This document shows, one piece after another, positions 49,162 through 56,956 of a stretch of 56,956 nucleotides of DNA (its first letter is position 1; each line of letters begins with the position of its first letter). Both the position numbers and the translations under genes were made by a program. The DNA is from Candidatus Gastranaerophilales bacterium (GTDB lineage Bacteria; Cyanobacteriota; Vampirovibrionia; Gastranaerophilales; Gastranaerophilaceae). The stretch spans positions 1 to 56,956 of the forward strand of contig JAFTSM010000033.1 of NCBI GenBank assembly GCA_017467305.1, written 5' to 3'. The notes beneath the pieces were generated by a model. The model was not told the origin of the DNA. It saw only the letters and a list, made by a program, of their open reading frames with translations, and made no database searches.

Positions 49162-52100
49162 ATGCTACTTCAAGGAACTATAAATACAAATAAAACAGAC
49201 TTATTAGCTCAAAAATATAACGAGTTAATTAGTGGTGGAATAGATGAGAAAAACATCCTTGTAATTTTATTAAACTCATACAAAAAAAATGAGTTTACAA
49301 AACAAATAAAAGAAGTTCAAAACCCACAAATATACACCTTGTACGGTTTATGTTATAACGCATTTAACGACAACTGGGAATACATTTCCAGCTTAATTGG
49401 TTCATCTACAAATGAAACTCATAAACCAAATCTATGTGGACTTGAAGTATCTCAATTTATTTTTAAACAAAGCATAAAAGAAGCTGATTTTTCTGACTAT
49501 ATTTCTAAAGTGAATCTTCTGCACCAGTTATTTAGAAGATACTCTTTAATTGTTCAAAATGGCTTATCTAATGAAGAAGTAAAAAAACGTTCTGAAATTG
49601 CAGGTGAATCATTTTATTTAGAAGCACAAAAAGCAATTGATGATTACAAGCTAAAAACAATTCAATATAAAAGTTTTGACTATTTAAGGCAATTAGCAAT
49701 ATTACCAACAATCTACAAAAATACAGATTATTTCAAGAATATCAAATATTTACTTGTTGATGATGCTGATGAATTTTCTTACGCTTTTTGGCAATTTGTT
49801 GATGCTTTGATGCCACAATTAAATGAATATGTAATTGCATACGATAAAAATGGTTCATCTCGTTGTGGATATTTATGTGCATATAAAAAAGGAATTGAAG
49901 ATTTTATAAAAAACTACAATCCTAAAATCATTGAATTACAAGATAAAAGCACTTTTTTTGAAAAGGCTGAAAAAATTCATTTAGCTATTAAAAACAATAA
50001 TAAATTTGATTTATTTACTTTTAATTATAAAAATTCAACAAAACGACTTGATATGGTAGAAGAAGTAAATAAACAAGTAGAAAAAATACTACAAAAAGGA
50101 ATAAAACCTTGTGATATTTCAATAATTTCTCCAGTTATAGATGATATTGTTCTTCAAAATTTTAATTTTAAATATCAAATCCTTTCTGGAAACGAAAAGC
50201 TAGTTGAAAATAACATCGTAAAAAATATTATTATTATTCTAAAACTAATCAATAATATTCAGCTAAAAGAATATGAATTAAAAAGTCTTTTAATAAATCT
50301 TTTAAAAATCCCTTACCGCAAATGTGCTGAAATAATACGTTTTTATGCCAATGAAAAGGAACTAAAAGACTTTACTTTTAAAGAAGAAGGCTATGAATTT
50401 GCATATAGAAAATTTATATCAACTATTAATTCACTAAAGAAAGCGAAAAATAATCTTTCTAGCCAAATTCAGATTATATTTGCCAATATTATAAAAGAGT
50501 TTGAAGTAGATATTAATAGAGAAAAATATGAGTTTCTTTTAAAAGAAGCTGATAGTTTTGAAAAAGCATTTAGTTTTTCTGATTTAACGAAAGAATTTAT
50601 CTTACAAATAGAAAACAGCGTAATTAGCGAAAATCCAATTGATTCTTTTGATTTAAAAAAGGATTCTATAATAGTAAGTTCCCCACAAAAAATTATAGAT
50701 TTTGGCATAAAAACAAAATATCAATTATGGTTAGATATTTCTCACTCTGACTGGTTAAAAAATGATACTGGAACAATATATAATGCTTGGGTTTTAAATC
50801 GTGATTGGGATAAAAAAGAATATACACTAGAGGATGACCTTGCTCTTACAAGAGACAAAACAGCTAGAATTGTAAGAAAACTGCTTCTGTTAGCACAAGA
50901 GAATATTAGTTTTTATTCGAGCATATACGATAATATTGGCAACGAAAACTTTTGTGGGTTAACTGATTTTATAGAGGTAACAGAGACACAAGATATAAAG
51001 TTTAAAATAACGCCACGAGATGACCAAAAACCAGTCCTAGAATATAAAAAAGGTCGAATGGGGATAATGGCTGTTCCTGGTGCTGGTAAAACTACAATAA
51101 TGCTTGCTCTTATAATCAAATTGATTAATGAGGGAGTAAAACCAGAAAATATCTTTGTTCTTACTTATATGGAATCAGCTGCAAAAAACTTTAAGGAAAG
51201 AATAAAATCTGCAATAAGTGAAAATTCAGAGTTGCCGAATATTTCTACAATTCACGGGTTAGCGCTTCGAATTATAAAAGAAAATGGTAACCATAATAAA
51301 GTTGGATTAGATGAAAACTTTGAAATTTGCGATGACAATACAAAAGAAAAAATATTAAAAGAAATCTTCTACAAACTAAAAATAGATGATGAAAAATATG
51401 ATAATTTCTTAAGATGTATCTCTATAGTAAAACTTTCAAACTATAAAGGCGAACTATTCTCTAAGTTCAAAGAAATACAAGAATTTTATAGATTTTATGA
51501 AGAATATAATGCAGTATTAAAAAGTCATAACTTAATAGATTATGATGATATGCTTTGTTTTGCAGTCAAAATACTAGAAAAAAATCCAGAAATTTTAAGA
51601 TATTATCAAAATATTTGCAAATACGTAATTGAAGATGAAGCGCAAGATTCAACAGACATACAACAAAAACTAATTTCACTTTTAAATGGCAAATACAATA
51701 ATTTTGTACGTTGTGGTGATATAAATCAAGCAATCACTTCTACTTTTACGAATAGTGACCTAGAAAGTTTTAGAAAATTTATCAACCAAAATAATAAAGT
51801 AGAGATGACGTCTTCTCAAAGATGTTCAAAACAAATCTATGAACTAGCAAATGATATTATAAAAAACACCACTTCCCCAAATGCCTTTTATAAAATAGAA
51901 ATGCAAGGAACTGATAAAAATCCAATTTCAGATAAAAAACCAACTTATGAGTTTTTTGAGAATGAAAAAGATGAAAAAACTTTCCTTTTAGATAAAACAA
52001 AAGAAATTTTAAAACAAGACCCCAAAGCTTCAATTGCAATACTTTTGAGATTAAACTCTCAAGTAAATGAATATAATGAAATATTTTTAAATGAGGGTAT

Positions 52101-52935
52101 TAAAACAGCGGTTAGGACAGATTGTTTATTGCAAAAAAACATTTATAAAATAACTGTAGCTGTATTAAATGTCATCCAAAACCCGATGAGCAACAAGCTT
52201 ATATTAGCTCTAGCAGAAGAATATAAACACAACAATATTTGCAATATAACAACTAGTGATATTGAAGAATTAAAACGTATTAATATACCATTTATAAAAC
52301 AAAATATTGATGAAATAACTTCTGAAGGACTACTCCAATTGTTTTGGGATATTGATTACTGGATAAACAATTCTTCAATAGAAACGGATATTCTAGCTTT
52401 AAATATTGGTTTATATTATGCAAAAACCACTACTGATAAATCTAATTCATATATGATTTCAACATTATTAAAACGCTTGATTTCAAAAAAACAAAGCTTA
52501 GAAGATACTATCAAACAACTAGAATATGCTGCACAAAAGCCATTAAGTGCATATAAATTTTTTGAAGATGAAAATGTACTAATAAATGAAAATCCAATAA
52601 GTATCATGACAATGCACAAATCAAAAGGTGATGAGTTTGATTATGTTTTTATGCCAGAATTCAATCAAGAAAATTATCCAACAGAACAACAATACGTAAA
52701 ATTGAAAAGCGGTGGTCACTTTGTTCAGACAATAAAAAACACAGTAGAAAATTGTGGTATAAAATCAGTTGAAGAACAAAAAACAGAACAAATAAATGAA
52801 ACTCTACGCTTAATATATGTTGGTGTTACAAGAGCGAAAAGAAAACTTTATATTACAAATGCAACAAATTATAAACGAAGAAAAAATACCAATAAAATTA
52901 GCCTATTTGAAGAAATTCTAGTTGAAAAAAATTGA
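49162..52935 (+). CDS. UvrD/Rep-like SF1 helicase with a degenerate second helicase module
   Basis: 1257 residues. The C-terminal half is a complete UvrD/PcrA-type helicase: Walker A AVPGAGKTT (637-645), Walker B DEAQD (825-829), CGDINQAIT, SIMTMHKSKGDEFDYVFMPEF and IYVGVTRAKRKL (around 1220). The N-terminal 600 residues have the same layout in eroded form: GTINTNKT in place of a P-loop, LLVDDADEFSYAFWQF in place of DExQD, and IAYDKNGSSRCGY in place of GDxxQSIY. So it resembles an AddB-like dead helicase joined to a live AddA/UvrD-like one, without a nuclease domain. Likely in DNA repair or recombination. Predicted leaderless. Confidence 0.85.
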   Translation: MLLQGTINTNKTDLLAQKYNELISGGIDEKNILVILLNSYKKNEFTKQIKEVQNPQIYTLYGLCYNAFNDNWEYISSLIGSSTNETHKPNLCGLEVSQFIFKQSIKEADFSDYISKVNLLHQLFRRYSLIVQNGLSNEEVKKRSEIAGESFYLEAQKAIDDYKLKTIQYKSFDYLRQLAILPTIYKNTDYFKNIKYLLVDDADEFSYAFWQFVDALMPQLNEYVIAYDKNGSSRCGYLCAYKKGIEDFIKNYNPKIIELQDKSTFFEKAEKIHLAIKNNNKFDLFTFNYKNSTKRLDMVEEVNKQVEKILQKGIKPCDISIISPVIDDIVLQNFNFKYQILSGNEKLVENNIVKNIIIILKLINNIQLKEYELKSLLINLLKIPYRKCAEIIRFYANEKELKDFTFKEEGYEFAYRKFISTINSLKKAKNNLSSQIQIIFANIIKEFEVDINREKYEFLLKEADSFEKAFSFSDLTKEFILQIENSVISENPIDSFDLKKDSIIVSSPQKIIDFGIKTKYQLWLDISHSDWLKNDTGTIYNAWVLNRDWDKKEYTLEDDLALTRDKTARIVRKLLLLAQENISFYSSIYDNIGNENFCGLTDFIEVTETQDIKFKITPRDDQKPVLEYKKGRMGIMAVPGAGKTTIMLALIIKLINEGVKPENIFVLTYMESAAKNFKERIKSAISENSELPNISTIHGLALRIIKENGNHNKVGLDENFEICDDNTKEKILKEIFYKLKIDDEKYDNFLRCISIVKLSNYKGELFSKFKEIQEFYRFYEEYNAVLKSHNLIDYDDMLCFAVKILEKNPEILRYYQNICKYVIEDEAQDSTDIQQKLISLLNGKYNNFVRCGDINQAITSTFTNSDLESFRKFINQNNKVEMTSSQRCSKQIYELANDIIKNTTSPNAFYKIEMQGTDKNPISDKKPTYEFFENEKDEKTFLLDKTKEILKQDPKASIAILLRLNSQVNEYNEIFLNEGIKTAVRTDCLLQKNIYKITVAVLNVIQNPMSNKLILALAEEYKHNNICNITTSDIEELKRINIPFIKQNIDEITSEGLLQLFWDIDYWINNSSIETDILALNIGLYYAKTTTDKSNSYMISTLLKRLISKKQSLEDTIKQLEYAAQKPLSAYKFFEDENVLINENPISIMTMHKSKGDEFDYVFMPEFNQENYPTEQQYVKLKSGGHFVQTIKNTVENCGIKSVEEQKTEQINETLRLIYVGVTRAKRKLYITNATNYKRRKNTNKISLFEEILVEKN

Positions 52936-52983
52936 AATTTGTATTAATAATATTTAATACATATAGTTTTTTGCCGAAACAAA

Positions 52984-52992
52984 TGCTATAAT
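52984..52992 (+). promoter_or_regulatory. Extended -10 promoter of the blaI-like gene
   Basis: TGCTATAAT with TATAAT at 52987-52992; predicted start near 52999 with an 84-nt leader. No firm -35 box. Confidence 0.5.
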
Positions 52993-53082
52993 AGTAGTAA
53001 TTAACATTTTTAAAATTAGTGGTTGTAATTAATATAGTTTTTTATAAATTAAAATAAATATAAATTTAAAAAGGATGGATTA

Positions 53083-53433
53083 ATGGCGTTTACACACGGA
53101 ACCTTGGAAAATGAAATTCTAAATGCTGTTTGGTCAATGGAAGAAAACGGCGTAAATACTAAAAATATATCTGTTAGCGAAGTATTATCTGAAATAAATA
53201 ATAATGGTAATATTCGTGCATATACAACTGTAAAAACAGTAATGGATAGATTAGTTGATAAAAATCTTTTAATAAGACAAAAAACAGGTAAAAAATTCTG
53301 CTACAAATCTGTTCAATCAAGGGAAACAATGGCACAAAGTGCAATCAATAAATTGGCTGGTCAATACTTTAATAACGACATTCGTTCACTAATAAGAGCA
53401 TTAGAAAAACAATGCACAACAATGATGGTATAG
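53083..53433 (+). CDS. BlaI/MecI/CopY family transcriptional repressor
   Basis: 116 residues: a winged helix-turn-helix of the penicillinase repressor family (THGTLENEILNAVWSM, YTTVKTVMDRLVDKNLLIRQKTGKKFCYK) and a short C-terminal dimer helix. Relatives control beta-lactamase, copper pumps or other stress genes and are freed by proteolysis through BlaR1 or by metal. No BlaR1, beta-lactamase or copper pump is nearby. AAGGA precedes the ATG. The next gene starts inside its 3' end. Confidence 0.88.
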   Translation: MAFTHGTLENEILNAVWSMEENGVNTKNISVSEVLSEINNNGNIRAYTTVKTVMDRLVDKNLLIRQKTGKKFCYKSVQSRETMAQSAINKLAGQYFNNDIRSLIRALEKQCTTMMV

Positions 53434-53795
53434 ACTACACAGAAATAAGAAAAAAAGTTTCTAAATTGTTTATTGCGGTCCTAACAAAAAGACTTCCAGT
53501 TAGAGAAGCATTAATTAGGTTTCCAAAAAATTGCCAAGATAAAACAATAATTGCAAGTTGGCACGCACTTTGCCATTTGGAAGCAGATGAAGAACTACGT
53601 ATGAAGGATAACTTATACCGTCAAGAACAAGATGATTATATAGAATTCATCTCTTTTACTCTAAGTAAAGGGGAAGAACTGCCAGCCAATATTATTAATG
53701 CATATAGTCCATATTATACCGAAGCACTAACGCCTTTAACAAATAAAAATTCTAAAGGTATTTGGCAACAATTAAAAAGATTTTTATGTTGTTAG
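53412..53795 (+). CDS. Hypothetical protein overlapping the blaI-like gene
   Basis: 127 residues, mostly helical (REALIRFPKNCQDKTIIASW, WHALCHLEADEELRMKDN) with a dicysteine end (RFLCC). No family recognised. It starts 22 nt inside the repressor gene, which suggests translational coupling, so the two products may act together. No signal or membrane segment. No start nearer the end of the repressor gene is in frame with a ribosome site. Confidence 0.6.
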   Translation: MHNNDGIDYTEIRKKVSKLFIAVLTKRLPVREALIRFPKNCQDKTIIASWHALCHLEADEELRMKDNLYRQEQDDYIEFISFTLSKGEELPANIINAYSPYYTEALTPLTNKNSKGIWQQLKRFLCC

Positions 53796-53873
53796 TGTAG
53801 AATTTCAGTACTTTTGATGTATTCATTTCACTTATCAAATTTGATACAATTTCTGTATAAAGTGGAGGGTGAT

Positions 53874-54551
53874 ATGAGAAAATTAACATATTTAGGACAC
53901 AGTGCTTTTTTTATTGAGAAAGATTGGGAAGGTATCTTAATAGACCCATTTATCACTGGAAATCCACTTGCTGATTTTGATTATACAAAGAAGCGAATTT
54001 CTCATATTTTTGTGACTCACGCACACCTTGACCACTTAGGGGATGCTATTGCAATTTCAAAACACTCTGGTGCAACTATTGTTGCTGTATTTGAACTTGC
54101 TAATTATTGCATAGAAAAAGGAGCAAAAGCAATCGGCGTAAATATTGGTGGAAAAATCAAGTTTAATTGGGGAACAGTTAAGTTTTTACCAGCAGTACAC
54201 TCAAGTTCAAACCCAGATTTACCATATGGTGGTGTTGCTGCAAGTTTATTATTTGATATAGATGGAACAACAATCTATCACGCTGGTGATACTTCATTAA
54301 TGCCAGATTTTTCACTAATTGGAGAATTATACAATCCATATTACGCACTACTCCCAGTTGGTGGATGCTATACAATGGATATGGAAGATGCTGCAGTTGC
54401 AGCTAAAATGTTATATTCAATGGAAATTATTCCAATGCACTATAATACATTCCCTCCAATAAAAGTGAATATACAAAAATTTGTTGATTTAATTGAAGCA
54501 CAAGGTCAAAAATGCTTGCCATTAAAGGTTAATGAGTATGTTGAACTATGA
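53874..54551 (+). CDS. UPF0173 metal-dependent hydrolase (metallo-beta-lactamase fold)
   Basis: 225 residues. YLGHSAFFIE opens the fold; the metal site is THAHLDHLGDA (HxHxDH), with later HSSS, HAGDTSLMPD and IPMHYNTFPPI. This is the UPF0173/YtkL group: zinc hydrolases of unknown substrate. The ATG at 53874 is chosen because GGAGGGTG precedes it; 20 extra codons upstream lie in the promoter zone (TACAAT 53845-53850). The DUF3326 gene begins within its last codons. Confidence 0.9.
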   Translation: MRKLTYLGHSAFFIEKDWEGILIDPFITGNPLADFDYTKKRISHIFVTHAHLDHLGDAIAISKHSGATIVAVFELANYCIEKGAKAIGVNIGGKIKFNWGTVKFLPAVHSSSNPDLPYGGVAASLLFDIDGTTIYHAGDTSLMPDFSLIGELYNPYYALLPVGGCYTMDMEDAAVAAKMLYSMEIIPMHYNTFPPIKVNIQKFVDLIEAQGQKCLPLKVNEYVEL

Positions 54552-55530
54552 TGGCACAAAACCTTTAATAACAATGGTTGTTCCAACTGGAATCGGGGCT
54601 TCAATAGGTGGTTTTGCTGGTGATGCTTCACAAGTAGCAAGAAGTTTTGCTAAAGATTTTAATGTTATTGTTAACCCAAATGTTGTAAATGCAGCTTGTT
54701 TCTCTGGAATAACAGAAAATATGTTGTATACAGAAGGTTGGACACTTTCAGAATTTTTCAAAGGAAATTTAAGTTTAATTCCTTCAAGTGATAATAAGAT
54801 AGGTGTTATTTTTGATAAAGGGATTTCTCAAGGTATTTTAAATGTTCATATTAACACTATCAATGCCGTTAAAACTGTTTATGGCGTTGATGTTGTAGGT
54901 TATGAAGTAACTGATGAACCTTGTAAAGTTGAATTTTTTAATACTGATACAGGTATTTCTTCTGGAAGTGTTATAAACCACAAAACAATGGTAGAAGCAG
55001 GAAAAAAATTATTAAAAAAAGGATCAAATGTTCTTGCTATAGTTTGTAAATTTGAAGAACCGCCTGAAGATGACTACAAAAATGGAGATGATGTTGATAT
55101 AGTAGGTGGGGTAGAAGCCGTAATTTCTCACTATCTAACAAGAGAATTAAAAGTACCAGTTGTTCATTCTCCTGCCTTTGAAGATATAACAATAAAAACT
55201 GATTTGGTGAGTCCAAAAGCAGCTGCAGAATATATAACACCAACTTTTCTTCCTTGTATTTTGCTTGGATTAGATAAAGCACCGTTAATTTCTTATGAAA
55301 AAGTGGAACATAGTATATATATAGATAAAGTAAAAGCTTTAATAATGCCATATAATTCACTTGGTTCTTCTATTGTAATGGATGCATTAGAAAGAGGAAT
55401 CAAGGTTTTTGCGATTAAAGAAAACTCTTCTATATTAAAAATTACAAAAGAAATAATTAAGAAAAATGGTATAATCGAAATTGAAACATATAATGATTGC
55501 AAAAATAAACTAAAGGAATTATATAAATGA
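54538..55530 (+). CDS. DUF3326 family protein
   Basis: 330 residues. The opening PLITMVVPTGIGASIGGFAGDAS, followed by VNPNVVNAACFSGITENMLYTEGWTLSEFF and IGVIFDKGISQG, fits the DUF3326 family that I know from cyanobacteria and plastids, of unknown function. The VxPTGIGAxIGGxxGD start suggests nucleotide or phosphate binding. AAAGG is 9 nt upstream of the ATG at 54538, a better distance than for the ATG at 54532. It overlaps UPF0173 by 14 nt and the prepilin-like gene by 4 nt. By recall, without search. Confidence 0.78.
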   Translation: MLNYDGTKPLITMVVPTGIGASIGGFAGDASQVARSFAKDFNVIVNPNVVNAACFSGITENMLYTEGWTLSEFFKGNLSLIPSSDNKIGVIFDKGISQGILNVHINTINAVKTVYGVDVVGYEVTDEPCKVEFFNTDTGISSGSVINHKTMVEAGKKLLKKGSNVLAIVCKFEEPPEDDYKNGDDVDIVGGVEAVISHYLTRELKVPVVHSPAFEDITIKTDLVSPKAAAEYITPTFLPCILLGLDKAPLISYEKVEHSIYIDKVKALIMPYNSLGSSIVMDALERGIKVFAIKENSSILKITKEIIKKNGIIEIETYNDCKNKLKELYK

Positions 55531-56693
55531 AAAAGCACAAATTTGGTTTTACGTTAGGAGAAGTTCTTGTTTCAATGGCTGTAGTTGGTATCATTATGGC
55601 ACTTGCAGCACATACATTAAAAATTGCGAAATCTTCTTATACATCTATGACATATCACGCATTTAATAATGTAAATATGCTGGTTAGTGAATTAATTTCA
55701 GGTCAAAGAGCAGCTGTTCAAGAAACTGATGACGGTAATGGTGGTACAGTCAGAACAAGATTACGCTCCCCAATTGTAACTTGTAAAAAAGGGGAAAATG
55801 GTATGTTAACTACCATTCTAGCACCTGATATCATAAGAAATGTTTCAGATGAACTTTGTATTAATGTAGGATATGGCGAAACTCCAACAGCACCAGAGAA
55901 CTTATTCTGTAATTACCTTGTATATTATGCAAATACATCTGGTAAAACTAGATGTGATTTGAGAGACGATGGCTCTAGTGCTTTATTCACAGTTGGTTTT
56001 AACGATGCAAGATATGAACCAACTATTGAAGGCGTTCTTGAACATTGGAACGAGCCAAATTTTGTAGCTGTAAATGGTCACAGATACTATATATCTGAAT
56101 GGACAACTGATAATAGAGTTTCAACAGTTTATGGTTTTAGAATTGTAGCTGTTGATTTGAACGGAACAGGTGGACCAAACGTATTAGAAAATGATGGTTC
56201 ATCACAATTAATACCAGATATTGTTCAATTTTTAGTATTAGATAATGGTGAAGTATATCCTCTAGGCGTTGCAGGTAATAACCTTAGAGTGACCGATTAT
56301 AGAGGAAGACAAAAAACTGTTATGTACCTAAATACAAGAGTAAAGGGATATAATTTCAGAGATGATGACTCTAGAACAGAAAATATTCCTTCTAGCTGTA
56401 TAATCAAAAAACAAGACGGTAGCCAAGAACAAATTTGTAACTTTGGTGTGGTTTATTTACAAATAAGAGAAGGAGAATCCTTCTTCTCATATAAAGAAGC
56501 ATTATGTGGTGCTTTTGCAGGAACACCAAATCTTCAATATCCAGAGTATTGCTACAGAGATTTAAATAGAGGTGGTGGAGAAGATAGTTATATAACAAGA
56601 AATTATTTATGCCCACCTTCTAGCTCTGATAAAAGATTTGACCAATGTGATATTAAAATTGTAAAACCAGTATTCAGATACAATCTTAAATAA
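55527..56693 (+). CDS. Prepilin-like protein (large pseudopilin)
   Basis: 388 residues. MKKHKFG-FTLGEVLVSMAVVG is a class III prepilin signal with Gly before the cut, Glu at +5 and a hydrophobic helix to about residue 28. The large head has many cysteines (VTCKKG, ELCINVG, LFCNYLV, TRCDLRD, SSCIIKK, QICNFG, ALCGAF, EYCYRD, YLCPP, QCDIK), probably disulfide-linked. AAAGGA precedes the ATGA overlap with the DUF3326 gene. Size and cysteine content are unusual for a major pilin; a minor pilin or adhesin tip is more likely. Confidence 0.75.
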   Translation: MKKHKFGFTLGEVLVSMAVVGIIMALAAHTLKIAKSSYTSMTYHAFNNVNMLVSELISGQRAAVQETDDGNGGTVRTRLRSPIVTCKKGENGMLTTILAPDIIRNVSDELCINVGYGETPTAPENLFCNYLVYYANTSGKTRCDLRDDGSSALFTVGFNDARYEPTIEGVLEHWNEPNFVAVNGHRYYISEWTTDNRVSTVYGFRIVAVDLNGTGGPNVLENDGSSQLIPDIVQFLVLDNGEVYPLGVAGNNLRVTDYRGRQKTVMYLNTRVKGYNFRDDDSRTENIPSSCIIKKQDGSQEQICNFGVVYLQIREGESFFSYKEALCGAFAGTPNLQYPEYCYRDLNRGGGEDSYITRNYLCPPSSSDKRFDQCDIKIVKPVFRYNLK

Positions 56694-56710
56694 TTAAATT
56701 ACAAGTAAAT

Positions 56711-56742
56711 AAAAACCGCCACTTGAGTATGTGGCGGTTTTT
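56711..56742 (+). terminator. Intrinsic terminator after the prepilin-like gene
   Basis: A perfect 12-bp stem AAAAACCGCCAC (56711-56722) / GTGGCGGTTTTT (56731-56742), 8-nt loop, T run. Confidence 0.92.
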
Positions 56743-56756
56743 ATTATTATAATGAC

Positions 56757-56773
56757 CACCTGCTATGCAGGTG
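56757..56773. repeat. Short CACCTGC hairpin in the tail
   Basis: CACCTGC (56757-56763) / GCAGGTG (56767-56773) around TAT. It follows the terminator and precedes another repeat; no gene is seen from 56694 to the end of the window. Confidence 0.45.
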
Positions 56774-56808
56774 AGTTCCCAGAAGCTTTAGCAGAGTATA
56801 ATATAAAA

Positions 56809-56937
56809 TGTCATACTGAGGAGCAAAGCGAGCTCAGTATCTAACCAACTTTAAGATTAAATATAATATTGGTAAGATCTTGAACAGATTGAAAAACTAC
56901 GATTTATATCTTGTTTTTCTAATCTTTCAAGATGACA
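56809..56937. repeat. Third GTCAT...ATGAC-type repeat
   Basis: It opens with TGTCATACTGAG and a hairpin ACTGAG/CTCAGT around GAGCAAAGCGAG, and closes with CAAGATGACA about 129 bp further on. The edges fit the elements at 22429 and 35130, but the middle is longer and not clearly shared. Confidence 0.5.
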
Positions 56938-56956
56938 GAGAAAGGTTGTTCTTTAG

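Noticed and set aside
55037-55360. Open frame of 107 codons antisense to the DUF3326 gene
   Set aside because: Leu/Tyr-rich shadow of a conserved coding sequence, with no domain.
1-56956. Prophage, integrative element or defence island
   Set aside because: No integrase, transposase, phage structural, restriction or toxin-antitoxin genes were recognised; the genes are mostly housekeeping.

Overview
The window is about 57 kb of an AT-rich bacterial chromosome with short intergenic gaps and no tRNA, rRNA, transposase, integrase or CRISPR array that I can see. The best fit is a non-photosynthetic relative of Cyanobacteria (Melainabacteria/Vampirovibrionia, Gastranaerophilales-like). The reasons are a DUF3326 protein (a family I know from cyanobacteria and plastids), cyanobacterial-looking RimI and S1 proteins, prepilin-like proteins with short MKKA-FTLSEAL-type leaders, a TonB/ExbB/ExbD system implying an outer membrane, and a MurE with the meso-DAP motif DNPR. 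This placement is inference from protein character, not from a marker gene.

Layout. 1-12.8 kb: the start of clpC, two TPR proteins, a small Xre regulator, tlyA-tatD, hemW, rimI-bioY, yggT, mtnP, a prepilin-like gene, rpmE-thyX-prfA, tspO and small unknowns. 12.8-22.6 kb: one minus-strand operon with all enzymes of de novo UMP synthesis in the order pyrK-pyrD-pyrE-pyrB-pyrC-(pyrF::carA fusion)-carB, plus a 44-residue lysine-rich ORF at its end. 22.7-27.3 kb: a rhodanese-like gene, two unknowns and alaS. 27.3-27.8 kb: a non-coding stretch with two long inverted repeats. 27.8-32.1 kb: tonB-exbB-exbD-exbD and a pair of secreted paralogues. 32.2-35.1 kb: bioD and a class A PBP. 35.3-43 kb: a YkgJ-type cysteine-cluster protein, an OGT-like glycosyltransferase, gpsA and a dcw segment (murE-ftsI-ftsL-rsmH). 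43-49 kb: a P-loop kinase, rpsA, a large DHH phosphoesterase and a sigma-70 factor. 49-57 kb: a double helicase-like protein, a BlaI-type repressor, UPF0173, DUF3326, a prepilin-like gene and a repeat-rich tail.

The pyrimidine operon is the most unusual part. OMP decarboxylase (last step) is fused to the small subunit of carbamoyl-phosphate synthetase (first step), and the CarA part has lost its glutaminase residues: Ser replaces the nucleophilic Cys at residue 498, the His/Glu site reads Asp-Ser-Asp, and the C-terminus is cut off. This predicts an ammonia-dependent enzyme, like mitochondrial CPS1. Upstream of pyrK, a good promoter is followed by a 12-codon leader peptide with its own Shine-Dalgarno, then directly by a hairpin with a U run. 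That is the layout of a pyrL/pyrBI-type attenuator.

Other points of note: three genes (hemW, bioD, the helicase) have a TATAAT/TACAAT box ending exactly 7 nt before the A of the start codon and no Shine-Dalgarno, suggesting leaderless mRNAs; two unrelated proteins share an N-terminal (I/V)SFxG motif, one of them possibly starting at ATT; and a family of GTCAT...ATGAC palindromic repeats is scattered in intergenic DNA.
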